Shown here in pieces: positions 9,117-18,758 of a stretch of DNA of 64,000 nucleotides; the first letter of the stretch is position 1; every line of letters begins with the position of its first letter. The notes under the pieces were generated by a model. It had not been told where the DNA came from and searched no databases. It saw only the letters and a program-made list of their open reading frames with translations. A program made the translations under genes and the position numbers. The stretch comes from Alteromonadaceae bacterium XY-R5 (GTDB lineage Bacteria > Pseudomonadota > Gammaproteobacteria > Enterobacterales > Alteromonadaceae): NCBI GenBank assembly GCA_001660395.1, contig LXWE01000001.1:1364001-1428000 (forward strand), written 5' to 3'.

Positions 9117-9902
9117 TTAACCCGGAAATTTTAACGGCAGAGTCGTATCCAGCGGTAATGTGCGATACATCTCCAGGCCCAGACTGCGGGGGTTATGCAC
9201 GGCAATCACTGTCACATTATCACGGGCACCACGGCTCAGGGCCTTGTTTATCAGTTCGTTAGCAATGCCTTCGGGGGCGGCATGCAGCATCAGATATTCG
9301 AGTTCGTGATCGTTTAAGACTTTGTTTAACCCATCACTACAAAGTAAAAACTGATCACTGGGTAACAGCTCAAAGGTTTTGCATTCCAGCTCAAGTTTCG
9401 GGCTGGCGCCGACCGCACGGGTGATGACATTGGCCTTGGGATGACTCTCGGCTTCTTCGGCTTTAATCAGGCCCGCATCGACCATATCTTCGACCTGACT
9501 GTGGTCGCGGGTTAAGCGCTGAATACGCTTATTTCTCACCCGATAAATGCGACTGTCGCCGGCCCAAATGCAATGAGCGTGGGCCTTTGTCAGCAGTAAA
9601 ACCACCACAGTACTGCCCATGATGGTGCGCTGTGCAGATGACATCTCGACCAGTTTGGCATTGACCTGAGTGAGACACTTTACGATGTCATTCACGCTAA
9701 TCTCGGCCGGGTTTCGCTGTACCAGATTGGCCAGTTCCTGAGTGATCATTTCACTGGCTAAATCGCCCCGCTCGTGACCGCCCATGCCGTCGGCAACACA
9801 CCACAACTGAGCGCTGGCATCATCAAAGAAGTTGTCTTCATTGACCTTTCTAACCTTGCCAATATCGGTTTTCGCCACGGATGACCAGGGGGACTTTTGC
9901 AT
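9117..9902 (-). CDS. pppA: PP2C-type protein phosphatase, T6SS PppA/Stp1-like
   Basis: 261 aa, a single PP2C/PPM domain and no membrane helix. The metal-binding and catalytic motifs are intact: VRKVNEDNFF, VADGMGGHERG, WAGDSRIYRV, LLCSDGLNKVL and ARDNVTVIAV. In T6SS loci this enzyme removes phosphate from targets of the PpkA kinase and so dampens firing. The gene is divergent from the kinase at 10096, with about 190 bp between them, rather than co-oriented as in the best-studied systems. The ATG start at 9902 gives the usual N-terminus. The symbol is by family and context; a general Ser/Thr phosphatase role cannot be excluded. Confidence 0.85.
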   Translation of the reverse strand: MQKSPWSSVAKTDIGKVRKVNEDNFFDDASAQLWCVADGMGGHERGDLASEMITQELANLVQRNPAEISVNDIVKCLTQVNAKLVEMSSAQRTIMGSTVVVLLLTKAHAHCIWAGDSRIYRVRNKRIQRLTRDHSQVEDMVDAGLIKAEEAESHPKANVITRAVGASPKLELECKTFELLPSDQFLLCSDGLNKVLNDHELEYLMLHAAPEGIANELINKALSRGARDNVTVIAVHNPRSLGLEMYRTLPLDTTLPLKFPG

Positions 9903-10095
9903 AGTAATTTCAGACTCAGGTGCGAACTCTATTAATTAGATTACGCATTATTTTCGCAATAGCGCAACATTTTTAGCGTTGCCGGCGTACATGCTTCTAG
10001 CCATAGAAACATGAGTCACCTCAGCAGGCGACGGCCTGACCTCACTCATTTTTCTTTCGACCAAAATGCCAACCAGCCGCGCACAAGGGACCTTG

Positions 10096-12216
10096 ATGTC
10101 TGAGAACATGCTAAACAAAAAAATCGGCCGCTATGAGCTTCAGGAAATCATTGGCGAAGGCGCCATGGCCATCGTTTATCGCGCCTACGACCCGGAAATT
10201 AATCGCTCGGTGGCATGTAAAATCCTGAAAAAAGAATTCTGCGTCGACAAAGAATATACCTCGCGTTTTTTACGCGAAAGCAAAGCCGCTGGCGCCCTGT
10301 CGCACTCATCCATAGTCACCATTCACGACGTTGGTGAAGTGGATGGCGCACCTTACATCATGATGGAATTGATCCAGGGCATGGATCTGGGCGAAGTGCT
10401 GAAACTGCGCAAAAAGCTGACGGTGAAAGAGACCTTACACATCGCCATCAACCTGGCCAAAGCCTTGGATTACGCCCACGCTGAGAACATAGTTCACCGC
10501 GACATTAAACCCGACAATATCATCCTGCTGTCTGACGGTGAGTCAGTCAAAGTCGCCGACTTCGGTATAGCCCGCTTAAGTGAAAGTGACGAAGCGCAAA
10601 AAACCCAGGTGGGTTCGGTGCTCGGTACTCCCAGATATATGTCGCCGGAACAGGCGCTGGGCAAAGACATTGATGGTCGTTCCGATCTCTTTTCCGTCGG
10701 CACAATCTTGTACGAAATGCTGACGGGCAGAAAAACCTTCGACGCTAATAATATGGGCACGCTGATGATGCAGATTGCCCAGGAGCAGCCCGAAGCCCTG
10801 AAAAAAATCGACGCAACTATTCCCACAGGTCTTCGTCAGATAGTAAATAAGCTACTGCAAAAAGCCCCGGAAAAACGCTTCCAAACCGGCGACGAACTGG
10901 CCAAAGCCCTCAAGCACGAATTAAATGCCCTGCGTGAACAGCAGGAAGAACAGACCAAACATAAATACATTCCGCTGCGCTACAAATGGACCCTCAGCGC
11001 CTCAGCCATCGTCACCTTTGTACTGCTGCTTTGTATGAACATTATGTTTAGGGTGCAGTCATCAGCGATGACCCAGCAGGCCATCGACTCGGGTGAATCG
11101 CTGGCGAAATTTATCGCCACTGAAACGGCTGTACCCTTGCTCAGTGAAGACTGGATCACCCTCGAATCTCTGGTCAATGATGCCTCAGGCCGAGAAACCT
11201 TCAGCTACTTAATTGTGACCGACCGTAACGGCATCATCCGTGCGGCCACCGACAACGCATTGCTTGGACAGGCGTATGAGGAAAACCTGAACGCGGAGAC
11301 GATGAAACACTCCGACGATGTGCACACCACCAGCTCTCAAAGCGAGGATGGCAGTGGCATGTTTAACATTGCCACCTCTGTGCTGTTTCAAAACATCGAA
11401 GTGGGGCAAATCATTTTAGGCATTTCTCAGGCAAGTCTGGACCGGGTGAAAAGCATCACCGGGTGGCTGATGATATTGCTTGGCCTGATCACTGTTTCGT
11501 CGGTGTCACTGGTGATGTTTATCTTTGCTGGCCTGATCGCCAAACCCCTTAAGGCCGTTAGCTACGGCATGGCCAAGCTTGAGCAGGGTGATTTTGATGC
11601 CCGCATCTCCCTTGAGCGTAACGACGAAATGGGCAAACTGTTTGATGCTTTTAACTCTATGGCTGCATCCATTCAGACCCGCTACACCAAAGTTTCTGAC
11701 GAACTGGCGTTATCGGGTATCTCGATAGCAAAAGATGACAGCGAACCCCGCGAGACTGCGCCTGCTTCTGCCGACACCCCTGCCGCTGACGAGCAAAACC
11801 ATACGCCCGTTGATGAATATACTGTGCTGGCCATCAGCCAAATGAGCCAACAGCTGATTGAGGAACAGGATGACGGCACTGTGATGCTCAGCAGTCAAAT
11901 TTCCTCAGAGATGCAAACGACTGAAGATGATGAACTGATATCCACCGAAGCAGAGGCTGAAACAGCATCCCAAGTTGAGACTGCCACAGAATTGAGCGGG
12001 GAAAATCCAGAAGCTCTGCCAGAGGCAGAAGCAGGTAGCGGTGAGAGCAATGCGGACACAGAAACCGAATTAACCACGGAGTCAGACCCGCAGACAGTTG
12101 AGGCGCAATCAGGCGATACGCAATTAGAAGCGGATACACCCGAGCAATCCCTGCCGTTAGAAGAAGCCTGCAGCGACACAGAAGCGGATCAACAACCTTC
12201 AACCGCAAAAGCCTGA
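10096..12216 (+). CDS. Membrane Ser/Thr protein kinase with periplasmic sensor and HAMP (PpkA-like)
   Basis: The start is set at 10096, where AAGGGA lies 5 bp upstream of ATG; an in-frame ATG at 10066 lacks this. The 706-aa protein begins with a complete kinase domain (about 10-275): glycine loop GEGAMAIVY, Lys42 in ACKIL, HRDIKPDN at 134, DFG at 155, and activation segment GTPRYMSPEQ. One membrane helix (about 298-318) leads into a periplasmic sensor-like region. A second helix (about 455-480) is followed by a HAMP domain with the motif LIAKPLKAVSYGMAKLEQGDFDAR beginning near 480. The last about 150 residues are a Glu/Thr-rich, probably disordered tail. Together with PP2C and TagF it most likely tunes T6SS activity, but its sensor layout differs from classic PpkA. 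The stop overlaps the next start (TGATG). Confidence 0.88.
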   Translation: MSENMLNKKIGRYELQEIIGEGAMAIVYRAYDPEINRSVACKILKKEFCVDKEYTSRFLRESKAAGALSHSSIVTIHDVGEVDGAPYIMMELIQGMDLGEVLKLRKKLTVKETLHIAINLAKALDYAHAENIVHRDIKPDNIILLSDGESVKVADFGIARLSESDEAQKTQVGSVLGTPRYMSPEQALGKDIDGRSDLFSVGTILYEMLTGRKTFDANNMGTLMMQIAQEQPEALKKIDATIPTGLRQIVNKLLQKAPEKRFQTGDELAKALKHELNALREQQEEQTKHKYIPLRYKWTLSASAIVTFVLLLCMNIMFRVQSSAMTQQAIDSGESLAKFIATETAVPLLSEDWITLESLVNDASGRETFSYLIVTDRNGIIRAATDNALLGQAYEENLNAETMKHSDDVHTTSSQSEDGSGMFNIATSVLFQNIEVGQIILGISQASLDRVKSITGWLMILLGLITVSSVSLVMFIFAGLIAKPLKAVSYGMAKLEQGDFDARISLERNDEMGKLFDAFNSMAASIQTRYTKVSDELALSGISIAKDDSEPRETAPASADTPAADEQNHTPVDEYTVLAISQMSQQLIEEQDDGTVMLSSQISSEMQTTEDDELISTEAEAETASQVETATELSGENPEALPEAEAGSGESNADTETELTTESDPQTVEAQSGDTQLEADTPEQSLPLEEACSDTEADQQPSTAKA

Positions 12217-13214
12217 TGCCGGAACATAACGTTAAAATGCTATTTGTGCTGCTGCTCCTGGTGTTGACGCTTTCCGGTTGTGTCAGCACTCAGGATCAAA
12301 ACCGCGTAGTGGCGCGCAATAAGCATTTTGTCATCGTGGAGCCTCGCGAAACGGATACCTACGCAAGCCTGGCCAAAGCCTTTATCGGCAATGAGGCCTA
12401 TGCGTCGGTGATCGCGCGCTACAATCCGGTTCTCGCCGATGCGGCCTATGTCGCCATTCCCCTTACAGCCATTAACCCAAGTGCCGTGCTGCCCTCAGGT
12501 TATCAGCAAATTCCGGTACTCTGTTATCACCAGTTTACCAGCGACAGCCAGAGCCCTAATCGCATGGTGGTCACCCAATCTGAATTTGACCAGCAAATGC
12601 GTTATTTGCGCGACAATGGCTATCAGATCATCACCCTGAGCGAGCTCTACCAGTTTATTCAGGGCAAGCAGGAAGTCCCGGATAAAGCCGTGGTGATCAC
12701 CATTGATGATGGCTATCGCAGCTACCTTGAGGTTGCCGTGCCGATTCTGCGCCAGTACCAGATCCCCTCCACCATCTTTGTCTATCCGGATTTTGTCGGG
12801 GCCGGTTCGGCCCTTAGCTGGAATGATGTCACTACGCTGGTGAATGACCCTTTGATTGATGTGCAGTCTCATTCTAAATCCCATGGTGATTTAGCCAAAA
12901 ATGAGGCGACTGAGAACGACCAGCAATATCAAGCGCGCCTGCAGCAGGAAGTTGTGACCGCAGCAAAGCGTCTTGAGCGAAAAACCGGTCATGACAGCAT
13001 CCATTTTTTTGCCTACCCCTATGGCAATACCAGTCGTGAACTCATCGACTTACTTGAACGCAACAATTACCAGCTCGGGTTAACCGTAGAGCGAGGCAGC
13101 AATACCAGCTTTTCAGACCCTTTCCTGCTTAACCGCACCATGATTTATGGCGGCGATAGTATGAGTAAATTTGTGCGCACACTGGATACTTTTGTACGAG
13201 TCGAGCTTAAGTGA
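12216..13214 (+). CDS. Polysaccharide deacetylase-family lipoprotein with LysM-like N-terminus
   Basis: 332 aa. The N-terminus is a lipoprotein signal (LTLSGC, Cys near 22). Residues about 38-75 (HFVIVEPRETDTYASLAKAF...) look like a LysM-type module. The rest is a NodB/polysaccharide deacetylase domain: LCYHQF, catalytic and metal-binding TIDDGY at about 161-166, HSKSHG near 219-224, and FAYPYG. Such enzymes remove acetyl groups from cell-wall or surface glycans. Its start is fused to the kinase stop (TGATG) and its own stop overlaps the next gene, so it belongs to the kinase operon. A role in local peptidoglycan remodelling near the T6SS is plausible inference, not shown. Confidence 0.85.
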   Translation: MPEHNVKMLFVLLLLVLTLSGCVSTQDQNRVVARNKHFVIVEPRETDTYASLAKAFIGNEAYASVIARYNPVLADAAYVAIPLTAINPSAVLPSGYQQIPVLCYHQFTSDSQSPNRMVVTQSEFDQQMRYLRDNGYQIITLSELYQFIQGKQEVPDKAVVITIDDGYRSYLEVAVPILRQYQIPSTIFVYPDFVGAGSALSWNDVTTLVNDPLIDVQSHSKSHGDLAKNEATENDQQYQARLQQEVVTAAKRLERKTGHDSIHFFAYPYGNTSRELIDLLERNNYQLGLTVERGSNTSFSDPFLLNRTMIYGGDSMSKFVRTLDTFVRVELK

Positions 13215-14140
13215 ATAAAAGCGCCATTATCCTGTTAACCCTGAGTTTAAGTGCCTGTGTCAGCAGGCCGAATATCAGCGAGTACAGATCGGATCCAAGT
13301 AAAGATCCGAGATACACCTATGCCCGGCAATTAGCCCAGCAGCATCAGTTAGCCCCGGCACTGGTGCAGTGGCAAATTCTGGCCATGATTTACCCTGATA
13401 CCCCTGCCATCACTGAGCAGATCGCGGGGTTACATCAGCAGATTGATAAGCGCATCAGCGAACTGGAAAAGCAGCTAGCCAGACTGGCGTCAGGTAATGA
13501 ATATGACAGCCGTCGCCGTTTGCTACAGCTTAAAATTCTCGCCTTAAGGCCAGACGATAATCCCGCCCTAAACGCCCTTAGGCAGGACAGCAGTAAACGC
13601 GAAATTGCCAAAGCCGAGCGTAAAGCCCAGCCGTCTGTCAAAGTCGCGAAAGTAGAAATAACCAACCCAGACAATGAACGCCTGAGTGATTTGCTCGCCA
13701 AAGCCGAGATGCAAAAAAGCCATGGCAACTTTACACAGCTGTTATTGTCTGTTCAGGAAATCGCCCAACTTGCGCCCCAGCATCCGGACCTGGAGCAATA
13801 CAGATATACAGCCTGGTGCGGCCTGGCTGATAGCAATCTGCAGCAGGAGCAAATAGCACAAGGCCTGGCATTTTACGAAAAGGCGTTATCCTTCGCCGAT
13901 AACACCCAAAGAAGTGTCCTGCTGAAAAAAATCGCCAGGCTGCGCCAGCAGGAATCGGAGCGCCTGTATGCCGATGCCATGAAGGTATTTTCCAGCGATA
14001 TAGTGCAGGCTATTGCGTTACTTGATCAGGCGGTAACAGTAGACAGCACCAATATGCGCGCCAGGCAGCAGCTACTGCGCGCTGAAACTATCCAGAAAAA
14101 CTTAAATCTGATCAGACAAAATCAGGCTGGGGTAAATTAG
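13211..14140 (+). CDS. TPR-like lipoprotein, third gene of the kinase operon
   Basis: 309 aa from a GTG start that overlaps the deacetylase stop by 4 bp (GTGA), which indicates translational coupling. A lipobox LSLSAC ends the short signal. The remainder is nearly all helical, with TPR-like segments (for example YARQLAQQHQLAPALVQWQIL and a later EKALSFADNTQ stretch), and a basic, coiled-coil-like middle (KAERKAQPS). No enzymatic motif is seen. Such a protein would sit at the inner face of the outer membrane and could scaffold other proteins. It is probably the last gene of the operon; only a short 6-bp hairpin (GTTGGC/GCCAAC) without a T-run follows. Confidence 0.8.
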   Translation: MNKSAIILLTLSLSACVSRPNISEYRSDPSKDPRYTYARQLAQQHQLAPALVQWQILAMIYPDTPAITEQIAGLHQQIDKRISELEKQLARLASGNEYDSRRRLLQLKILALRPDDNPALNALRQDSSKREIAKAERKAQPSVKVAKVEITNPDNERLSDLLAKAEMQKSHGNFTQLLLSVQEIAQLAPQHPDLEQYRYTAWCGLADSNLQQEQIAQGLAFYEKALSFADNTQRSVLLKKIARLRQQESERLYADAMKVFSSDIVQAIALLDQAVTVDSTNMRARQQLLRAETIQKNLNLIRQNQAGVN

Positions 14141-14211
14141 CAGGTGTGAATGTTGGCTTAGGCCAACTTGGAAATGGGCACAGGTTAAAGCGAACTGAAG
14201 CAGTCAAAATA

Positions 14212-14252
14212 CAGGGGCAACCAGCTGAGATCTTTGCCAGTTCACGCCCCTG
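14212..14252 (-). terminator. Weak terminator-like inverted repeat after the LysM lipoprotein gene
   Basis: CAGGGGC and GCCCCTG form a 7-bp stem with a long loop. Read on the minus strand it is followed by TATTTTGACT, a short T-rich tract. It lies just beyond the 3' end of the gene at 14265. The long loop and short T-run make it a weak call. Confidence 0.3.
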
Positions 14253-14264
14253 CATGGCGTCTAA

Positions 14265-15434
14265 TTATTTAATCGCCTTTAAACGTTGCTGCAATTCTAA
14301 CGCCTGAGTGCGATAGGCTGACACATTGGTATTGGATGGGTCCACATGCAGCACCAGATCCCACTTATCAATGGCTTCTTCGATACGCTGCTGGCGAAAT
14401 GCGATAGAGGCTTCTCTATGGTATTTATCCACAATTTGCTGCTGAGTTTGCATCATTTTTTGTTGTGCGCTGGCATTTGCAGGGTCGGTATCAGCGGCAA
14501 GCTTGTAGTGATCAAAGGCACTGATGTCATCACCATTTTGCTGCATCAGGTCACCCGCCTGCAGATACATAGAAGCAGCAGTGGCAGGCTCATCATCAGC
14601 AATGGCATTTGCTCGGCCATCTAACGCCTGCATTGCTAACTGAAGCACATTATCATCAAACTCAACATCAAGGCTGTTGAGAGACGCTAACAAACTGACA
14701 GACAGTGCAAAATCTCCGCTTTGATTTGCCTCGGCGAGCCTGGCTTGCAGCACTTCCGGGGTCTCTGGCTCCTCAGGGATCGACAGGCTGCCTGCACCGC
14801 TTTGTGCTTCGACGGTTTCGGCAGAAATGGCTTCGGGCGCAGGAACCGCGACTGATTCGCTCTCAGGCGTATTGCCTTGCTGCTCTTTTTGTGCGGCTTG
14901 CTGACTGTCTTTTTCCCGCACCGATTTAGCATAGGCGGTAAGAGGTACTTTGATTTTACTGCCGGTATTAATTCGGCTCGGGTTTTCGATACCGTTATAT
15001 TTAGCCAGGGCATAAAACTCCAGCGCATTGCCCAGGTAATGCTGAGTCAGGTTGCTGATGCTCTGACCAAAGGCCAGTTTAACGGTAAAAAATTCAGCAG
15101 GGTAAAATTCGCTGGCCGGGGTCACAATCTGTTTTAATAAATGCTTCGCCCGCTGACTATCTGGCGTACTAATCAGATACTCTTCTAACTCAACTTTTGC
15201 TACCTGTGAGTTTCCCTGTTCCAATTGCTGAATCGCCTTCAGAATCCGCTTTCGAGGGGTCAGGCCTGGTTCAGGCAACGGTTGAGCCGCACCATTTGCT
15301 TGACCCGACGCTTGATTGTTGGTTGCAGATTGTCCGTTATTACTGCCGTTACCGGTCGCGGCGCAAGCACAGAGTGTGGCGGTGACACCCAGCATAATCA
15401 GTGATCTGGCAGTTTTATTTAGTAGAAAAAACAC
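14265..15434 (-). CDS. LysM-domain lipoprotein with TPR-like C-terminus
   Basis: 389 aa from a GTG start at 15434 with GAGGAAA just upstream. A lipoprotein signal ends at CACAA. A low-complexity Asn/Gly/Gln linker follows (about 25-55). A LysM-like domain lies at about 115-170 (FFTVKLAFGQSISNLTQHYL, then INTGSKIKVPL), a Glu/Pro-rich linker at about 180-230, and TPR-like helices at about 255-385. This resembles the deacetylase and lipoprotein genes upstream in style (LysM, TPR, lipobox), so all three probably act at the peptidoglycan-outer membrane interface. It faces the kinase operon on the opposite strand and is its own transcription unit. Confidence 0.82.
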   Translation of the reverse strand: MFFLLNKTARSLIMLGVTATLCACAATGNGSNNGQSATNNQASGQANGAAQPLPEPGLTPRKRILKAIQQLEQGNSQVAKVELEEYLISTPDSQRAKHLLKQIVTPASEFYPAEFFTVKLAFGQSISNLTQHYLGNALEFYALAKYNGIENPSRINTGSKIKVPLTAYAKSVREKDSQQAAQKEQQGNTPESESVAVPAPEAISAETVEAQSGAGSLSIPEEPETPEVLQARLAEANQSGDFALSVSLLASLNSLDVEFDDNVLQLAMQALDGRANAIADDEPATAASMYLQAGDLMQQNGDDISAFDHYKLAADTDPANASAQQKMMQTQQQIVDKYHREASIAFRQQRIEEAIDKWDLVLHVDPSNTNVSAYRTQALELQQRLKAIK

Positions 15435-15700
15435 TTTTCCTCGCTTCTTATTAGTCTGCTCTGGGGAGGGCGTAATGACCCCTTTTAACCTGGATGAGAT
15501 ATACGAAATTGAGGGATAAAAAGTTGCAGTAAATAAAACTGCATTTGCACTGCAACTTTGTTGCTAATCCATGCGTAAAAAGTGGGTAAGCAGTCAGAGG
15601 TCTTGAAACAGCGATTCTTTGGCAGGAACACGACACTTACAGATTCAAGCAGGCAGCAAACGGGCCTGTGAGTTTGGGAAAAATGCAGCGGATGACGGGA

Positions 15701-16351
15701 TCAGTTTTTCTTCAGTTTGGTAAACAACAGGCCTTTATTTTCGGCTTTTTGTACGGCTTGTGTGCGGTTATCGGCATCAAACAACTGCAGAATTTTAGAA
15801 ACATACTCTTTAGCAGTATGGGGAGAAATATTGAGGGCTTTGGCAATTTCTTTATTAGTCTTGCCCTGTGCCATGAAATTAAGGGTTTGCTCCTGGCGGG
15901 TCGACAACAAAATACACTGTGATTGGGGAAATTCAGGTTCAACCACAATTTCGCCCTGAAGCACTTTATCGAGCGCGCAAATCATTTGCTCCCTCGGTGA
16001 CGCTTTAGAAATAAAACCGTTAACCCCAAGGTTCATGATATTTCTGACATTGGTTTCAAAATCCAGTGAGGAAATGACCACGATAGTCAACGTGGGATAA
16101 CGATGCTTAATTGCCTGTATGCCATCCAGGCCGTTGGCATCTGGCATTTTTAAATCAATTAAGGCAAGGCTAATAGACGGCTTTGCTTCAAGCAGCGCCA
16201 GAGAGCTGCGAATATCCCGAGCCCTGAAAATTTCAGAATTTGGCAGGACCTCGTTAACCACAAGTGCAATACCATCACCAAAAAGGTCATGGTCCTCCGC
16301 AATTAACACGCCTTTTTTAATCACCAAGCACTCGTCCAACGTCACGGGCAA
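15701..16351 (-). CDS. NarL/LuxR-family response regulator
   Basis: 216 aa. Receiver domain at about 12-130: acidic pair in AEDHD, phospho-acceptor Asp66 in LIDLKMPD, and the conserved Lys in FISKASP. A LuxR-type helix-turn-helix follows at about 150-210 (LSTRQEQTLNFMAQGKTN, NISPHTAKEYVSKIL). The frame has no ATG at its beginning: 16351 is TTG, and a GTG at 16324 would start the protein directly before the receiver (IKKGVLIAEDH), which is the more typical N-terminus. The gene lies 52 bp after the histidine kinase on the same strand and is surely its partner. The regulated genes are not evident here. Confidence 0.88.
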   Translation of the reverse strand: MPVTLDECLVIKKGVLIAEDHDLFGDGIALVVNEVLPNSEIFRARDIRSSLALLEAKPSISLALIDLKMPDANGLDGIQAIKHRYPTLTIVVISSLDFETNVRNIMNLGVNGFISKASPREQMICALDKVLQGEIVVEPEFPQSQCILLSTRQEQTLNFMAQGKTNKEIAKALNISPHTAKEYVSKILQLFDADNRTQAVQKAENKGLLFTKLKKN

Positions 16352-16403
16352 CCAATTTTTTATTATAGGATTTTTAAACGATTATACATTTAAACCCGAA
16401 AAA

Positions 16404-18758
16404 TTAAACAGATAGGTATTGGGCCTCAACATAACGTAAAAATGCCCGTAATTCCGCAGGCTCAAGGGTGGGATTGAGGCGGTGAATTTCAAGTTTCTCA
16501 ACCACAACTTCTTTAATCGACGCTTTAGAAAATGCGCCAACAAAACGCGGAGAGACTGAAGCATCAAGATTATTGATATGATGAGAAAGATAGCCCTTAA
16601 GATTCGACGATGTATCGGTGAAATATATGCAATTTGAGGCCATATCCGCCGATGTTTTAGTGTTATAACCCCATTTATGTAAGTAAGTATCTACATTCTG
16701 TTTAAGATCGATATTCTCAATTAAATTGGTTATCGTCAGGCTTGGAGAACTGCTTTTATTCTGAATGTTTTTCTGCGCGATACAATTATTTATCTCAGGC
16801 AATTCAAGACGAAAAACTGTGCCTGTATTTAATTTTGATTTGAGTGAAACTTCATAGCCTAAGGCATCTGCCATTTGTTTCACATTCGCCAGGCCGATGC
16901 CCGAACCACTGACTAAATCTTTATAGTGTTTGGCGCGCTGATAGAGATCGAAAATAATCGGCTGCTCATGATCAGCAATACCACAGCCGGTATCCCAGAC
17001 TTCAATGACGATACTGGTTTTACGACATCGGGTTGCAATAAGTACCCCACCGGATTGGGTGTATTTCACTGCATTCGAGATCAAGTTACGCAGAATACGG
17101 TTGAGCAGTATCGGGTCTGTGGTGACGACATAAGGCAAGGTCTGTATTCTGAGTTCAATGCCTTTTTCTATCGCCAGTGACGTAAATTCAGCCTTAATAT
17201 CCTGCAAGATTTTACTGATATCGACTTTTTCAAGGTTGATATTAACCTTCCCTGCCTCTAACTGGCTCCAGTCCATCAGCGCATTGAAAGTCCGGTCAAA
17301 TGACCCTTGCACGCGCTGTAACTGACCGAGCACCGATTTACCTTGCTGGCTCTGTACTTCTTTTTCTAAATGGCTGGTGAGCAACTGCATTGAATGTATG
17401 GGCTGACGTAAATCATGACTGACCGACGCCAAAAACATGGTTTTTGCCAGGCTCTTGGTTTCCGATTCCTGCTGCCTTTGCTTTTGATCCACCACGCGCA
17501 GTAACAGTGCGGCTAAATGAGTAAAGAAATGTATTGCTTGGTAAATGGGATCATAACTGGGGTTATAGACAATCGCCTCGCTACTGTAAGTCGGGTCGAT
17601 ATTCAGAGCGATAGCTTTTTCACCAATCCGGTACAAAATGGGCAACCAGCCTAACGAAAAGAGTATGTAGTATCCGCGCCGTTTGAACGCATAAATAGCT
17701 CCCAACCCTATAGCAATCGCCGCAATAATTAATCCAAAGAAAATACTGATCATTACCATGGTCTGGGCAGGTAAAAACAGTTCAGACAACACCAGACTGA
17801 TAAAAACCGAAGCACTGATACCAATAAAGCCCTTGCTATAGAATTGGCGTAATAACGGGGAGTCCTTATCAGAAGATAAAAATGAAACAACAAACTTTAA
17901 TAAACAAACCTCTGCCGCACAGATCAATAACCAAAACCAATCAGGTAATCTGTTATTCGGCTCAAAGAAAGTAATACCGATATAACTTCGGGATAGGGTG
18001 ATTATCGCCATTAATGAAGAAGAAATAGCGAACCAAAAAAAGGTAGATTCTCGCAGTAGTAAAAAGCATAAAAAGGATGCCGCTATACTGCTAAAAACGA
18101 TCCCCATGGTAAAAATAAAAAGGGTATTCGCTCTTCCGGTCATTTCCTGATACTTAGCTTCCGAATAAAGGTCAACTGAGACAGGTGGAACATAACTGTT
18201 AGAAAATAACACCACAAACACCTGTGATTGTGCGCTAACCGGAAGATTCAGCGGAACTCCCCGCCCGAACACACTCTTGGTAACATCCCTGGCATTTCGA
18301 TCGAGAAAATTAGCCGTAAAGTATTGATTCCCATGCGGAGAAACCACGTAAATCTCTATTCTGTCGATTAAAAACCGATTGATATGCAGCATCCAATCAG
18401 AAGTATGGGTATTGTTCTGGATCGGAAGATAAAGCCCATAGGTTTTATGTTGGTCAAACTTAGGAATAGATACTGGCTCGAGCTTAGACATCGCCTGTTG
18501 AAAGACGGCAGGAATATCATCAGGCTTAAATAGCGTGGGCAGCATTAAGTAAGCCGCAGCTTCATGTCGGGCATTTAAACGAAACACTTCGTTTTCATCA
18601 TCCAACATCAGCGCCTGTGTATCGAATGAAGATGTAGAAGATGGCTCTGGTATTGCCCCAATTCCGTCAGGACAAAATAACAACAGCAGTAAGATAATGA
18701 TGAAGGTGAATTTCATGTTTGTCGTTATAATTGGTTCACACGCCGACTGCTCAAACAT
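16404..18758 (-). CDS. 7TMR-DISM histidine kinase with degenerate C-terminal receiver
   Basis: Up to 784 aa; an alternative ATG at 18716 starts exactly at the signal peptide (MKFTFIIILLLLLF) and may be the true start. The periplasmic N-terminal domain (about 45-200) has the 7TMR-DISMED2 look, followed by seven hydrophobic helices (about 205-405). The kinase core has an H-box SHDLRQPIHS (His about 447), N-box NLISNAVKYT, G1 WDTGCGIAD and G2 GSGIGLANVKQ. The last about 110 residues resemble a receiver fold without the acidic pair, so they are probably a non-phosphorylated pseudo-receiver. This family senses periplasmic ligands, often carbohydrates. The cognate response regulator follows at once. 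Confidence 0.87.
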   Translation of the reverse strand: MFEQSACEPIITTNMKFTFIIILLLLLFCPDGIGAIPEPSSTSSFDTQALMLDDENEVFRLNARHEAAAYLMLPTLFKPDDIPAVFQQAMSKLEPVSIPKFDQHKTYGLYLPIQNNTHTSDWMLHINRFLIDRIEIYVVSPHGNQYFTANFLDRNARDVTKSVFGRGVPLNLPVSAQSQVFVVLFSNSYVPPVSVDLYSEAKYQEMTGRANTLFIFTMGIVFSSIAASFLCFLLLRESTFFWFAISSSLMAIITLSRSYIGITFFEPNNRLPDWFWLLICAAEVCLLKFVVSFLSSDKDSPLLRQFYSKGFIGISASVFISLVLSELFLPAQTMVMISIFFGLIIAAIAIGLGAIYAFKRRGYYILFSLGWLPILYRIGEKAIALNIDPTYSSEAIVYNPSYDPIYQAIHFFTHLAALLLRVVDQKQRQQESETKSLAKTMFLASVSHDLRQPIHSMQLLTSHLEKEVQSQQGKSVLGQLQRVQGSFDRTFNALMDWSQLEAGKVNINLEKVDISKILQDIKAEFTSLAIEKGIELRIQTLPYVVTTDPILLNRILRNLISNAVKYTQSGGVLIATRCRKTSIVIEVWDTGCGIADHEQPIIFDLYQRAKHYKDLVSGSGIGLANVKQMADALGYEVSLKSKLNTGTVFRLELPEINNCIAQKNIQNKSSSPSLTITNLIENIDLKQNVDTYLHKWGYNTKTSADMASNCIYFTDTSSNLKGYLSHHINNLDASVSPRFVGAFSKASIKEVVVEKLEIHRLNPTLEPAELRAFLRYVEAQYLSV

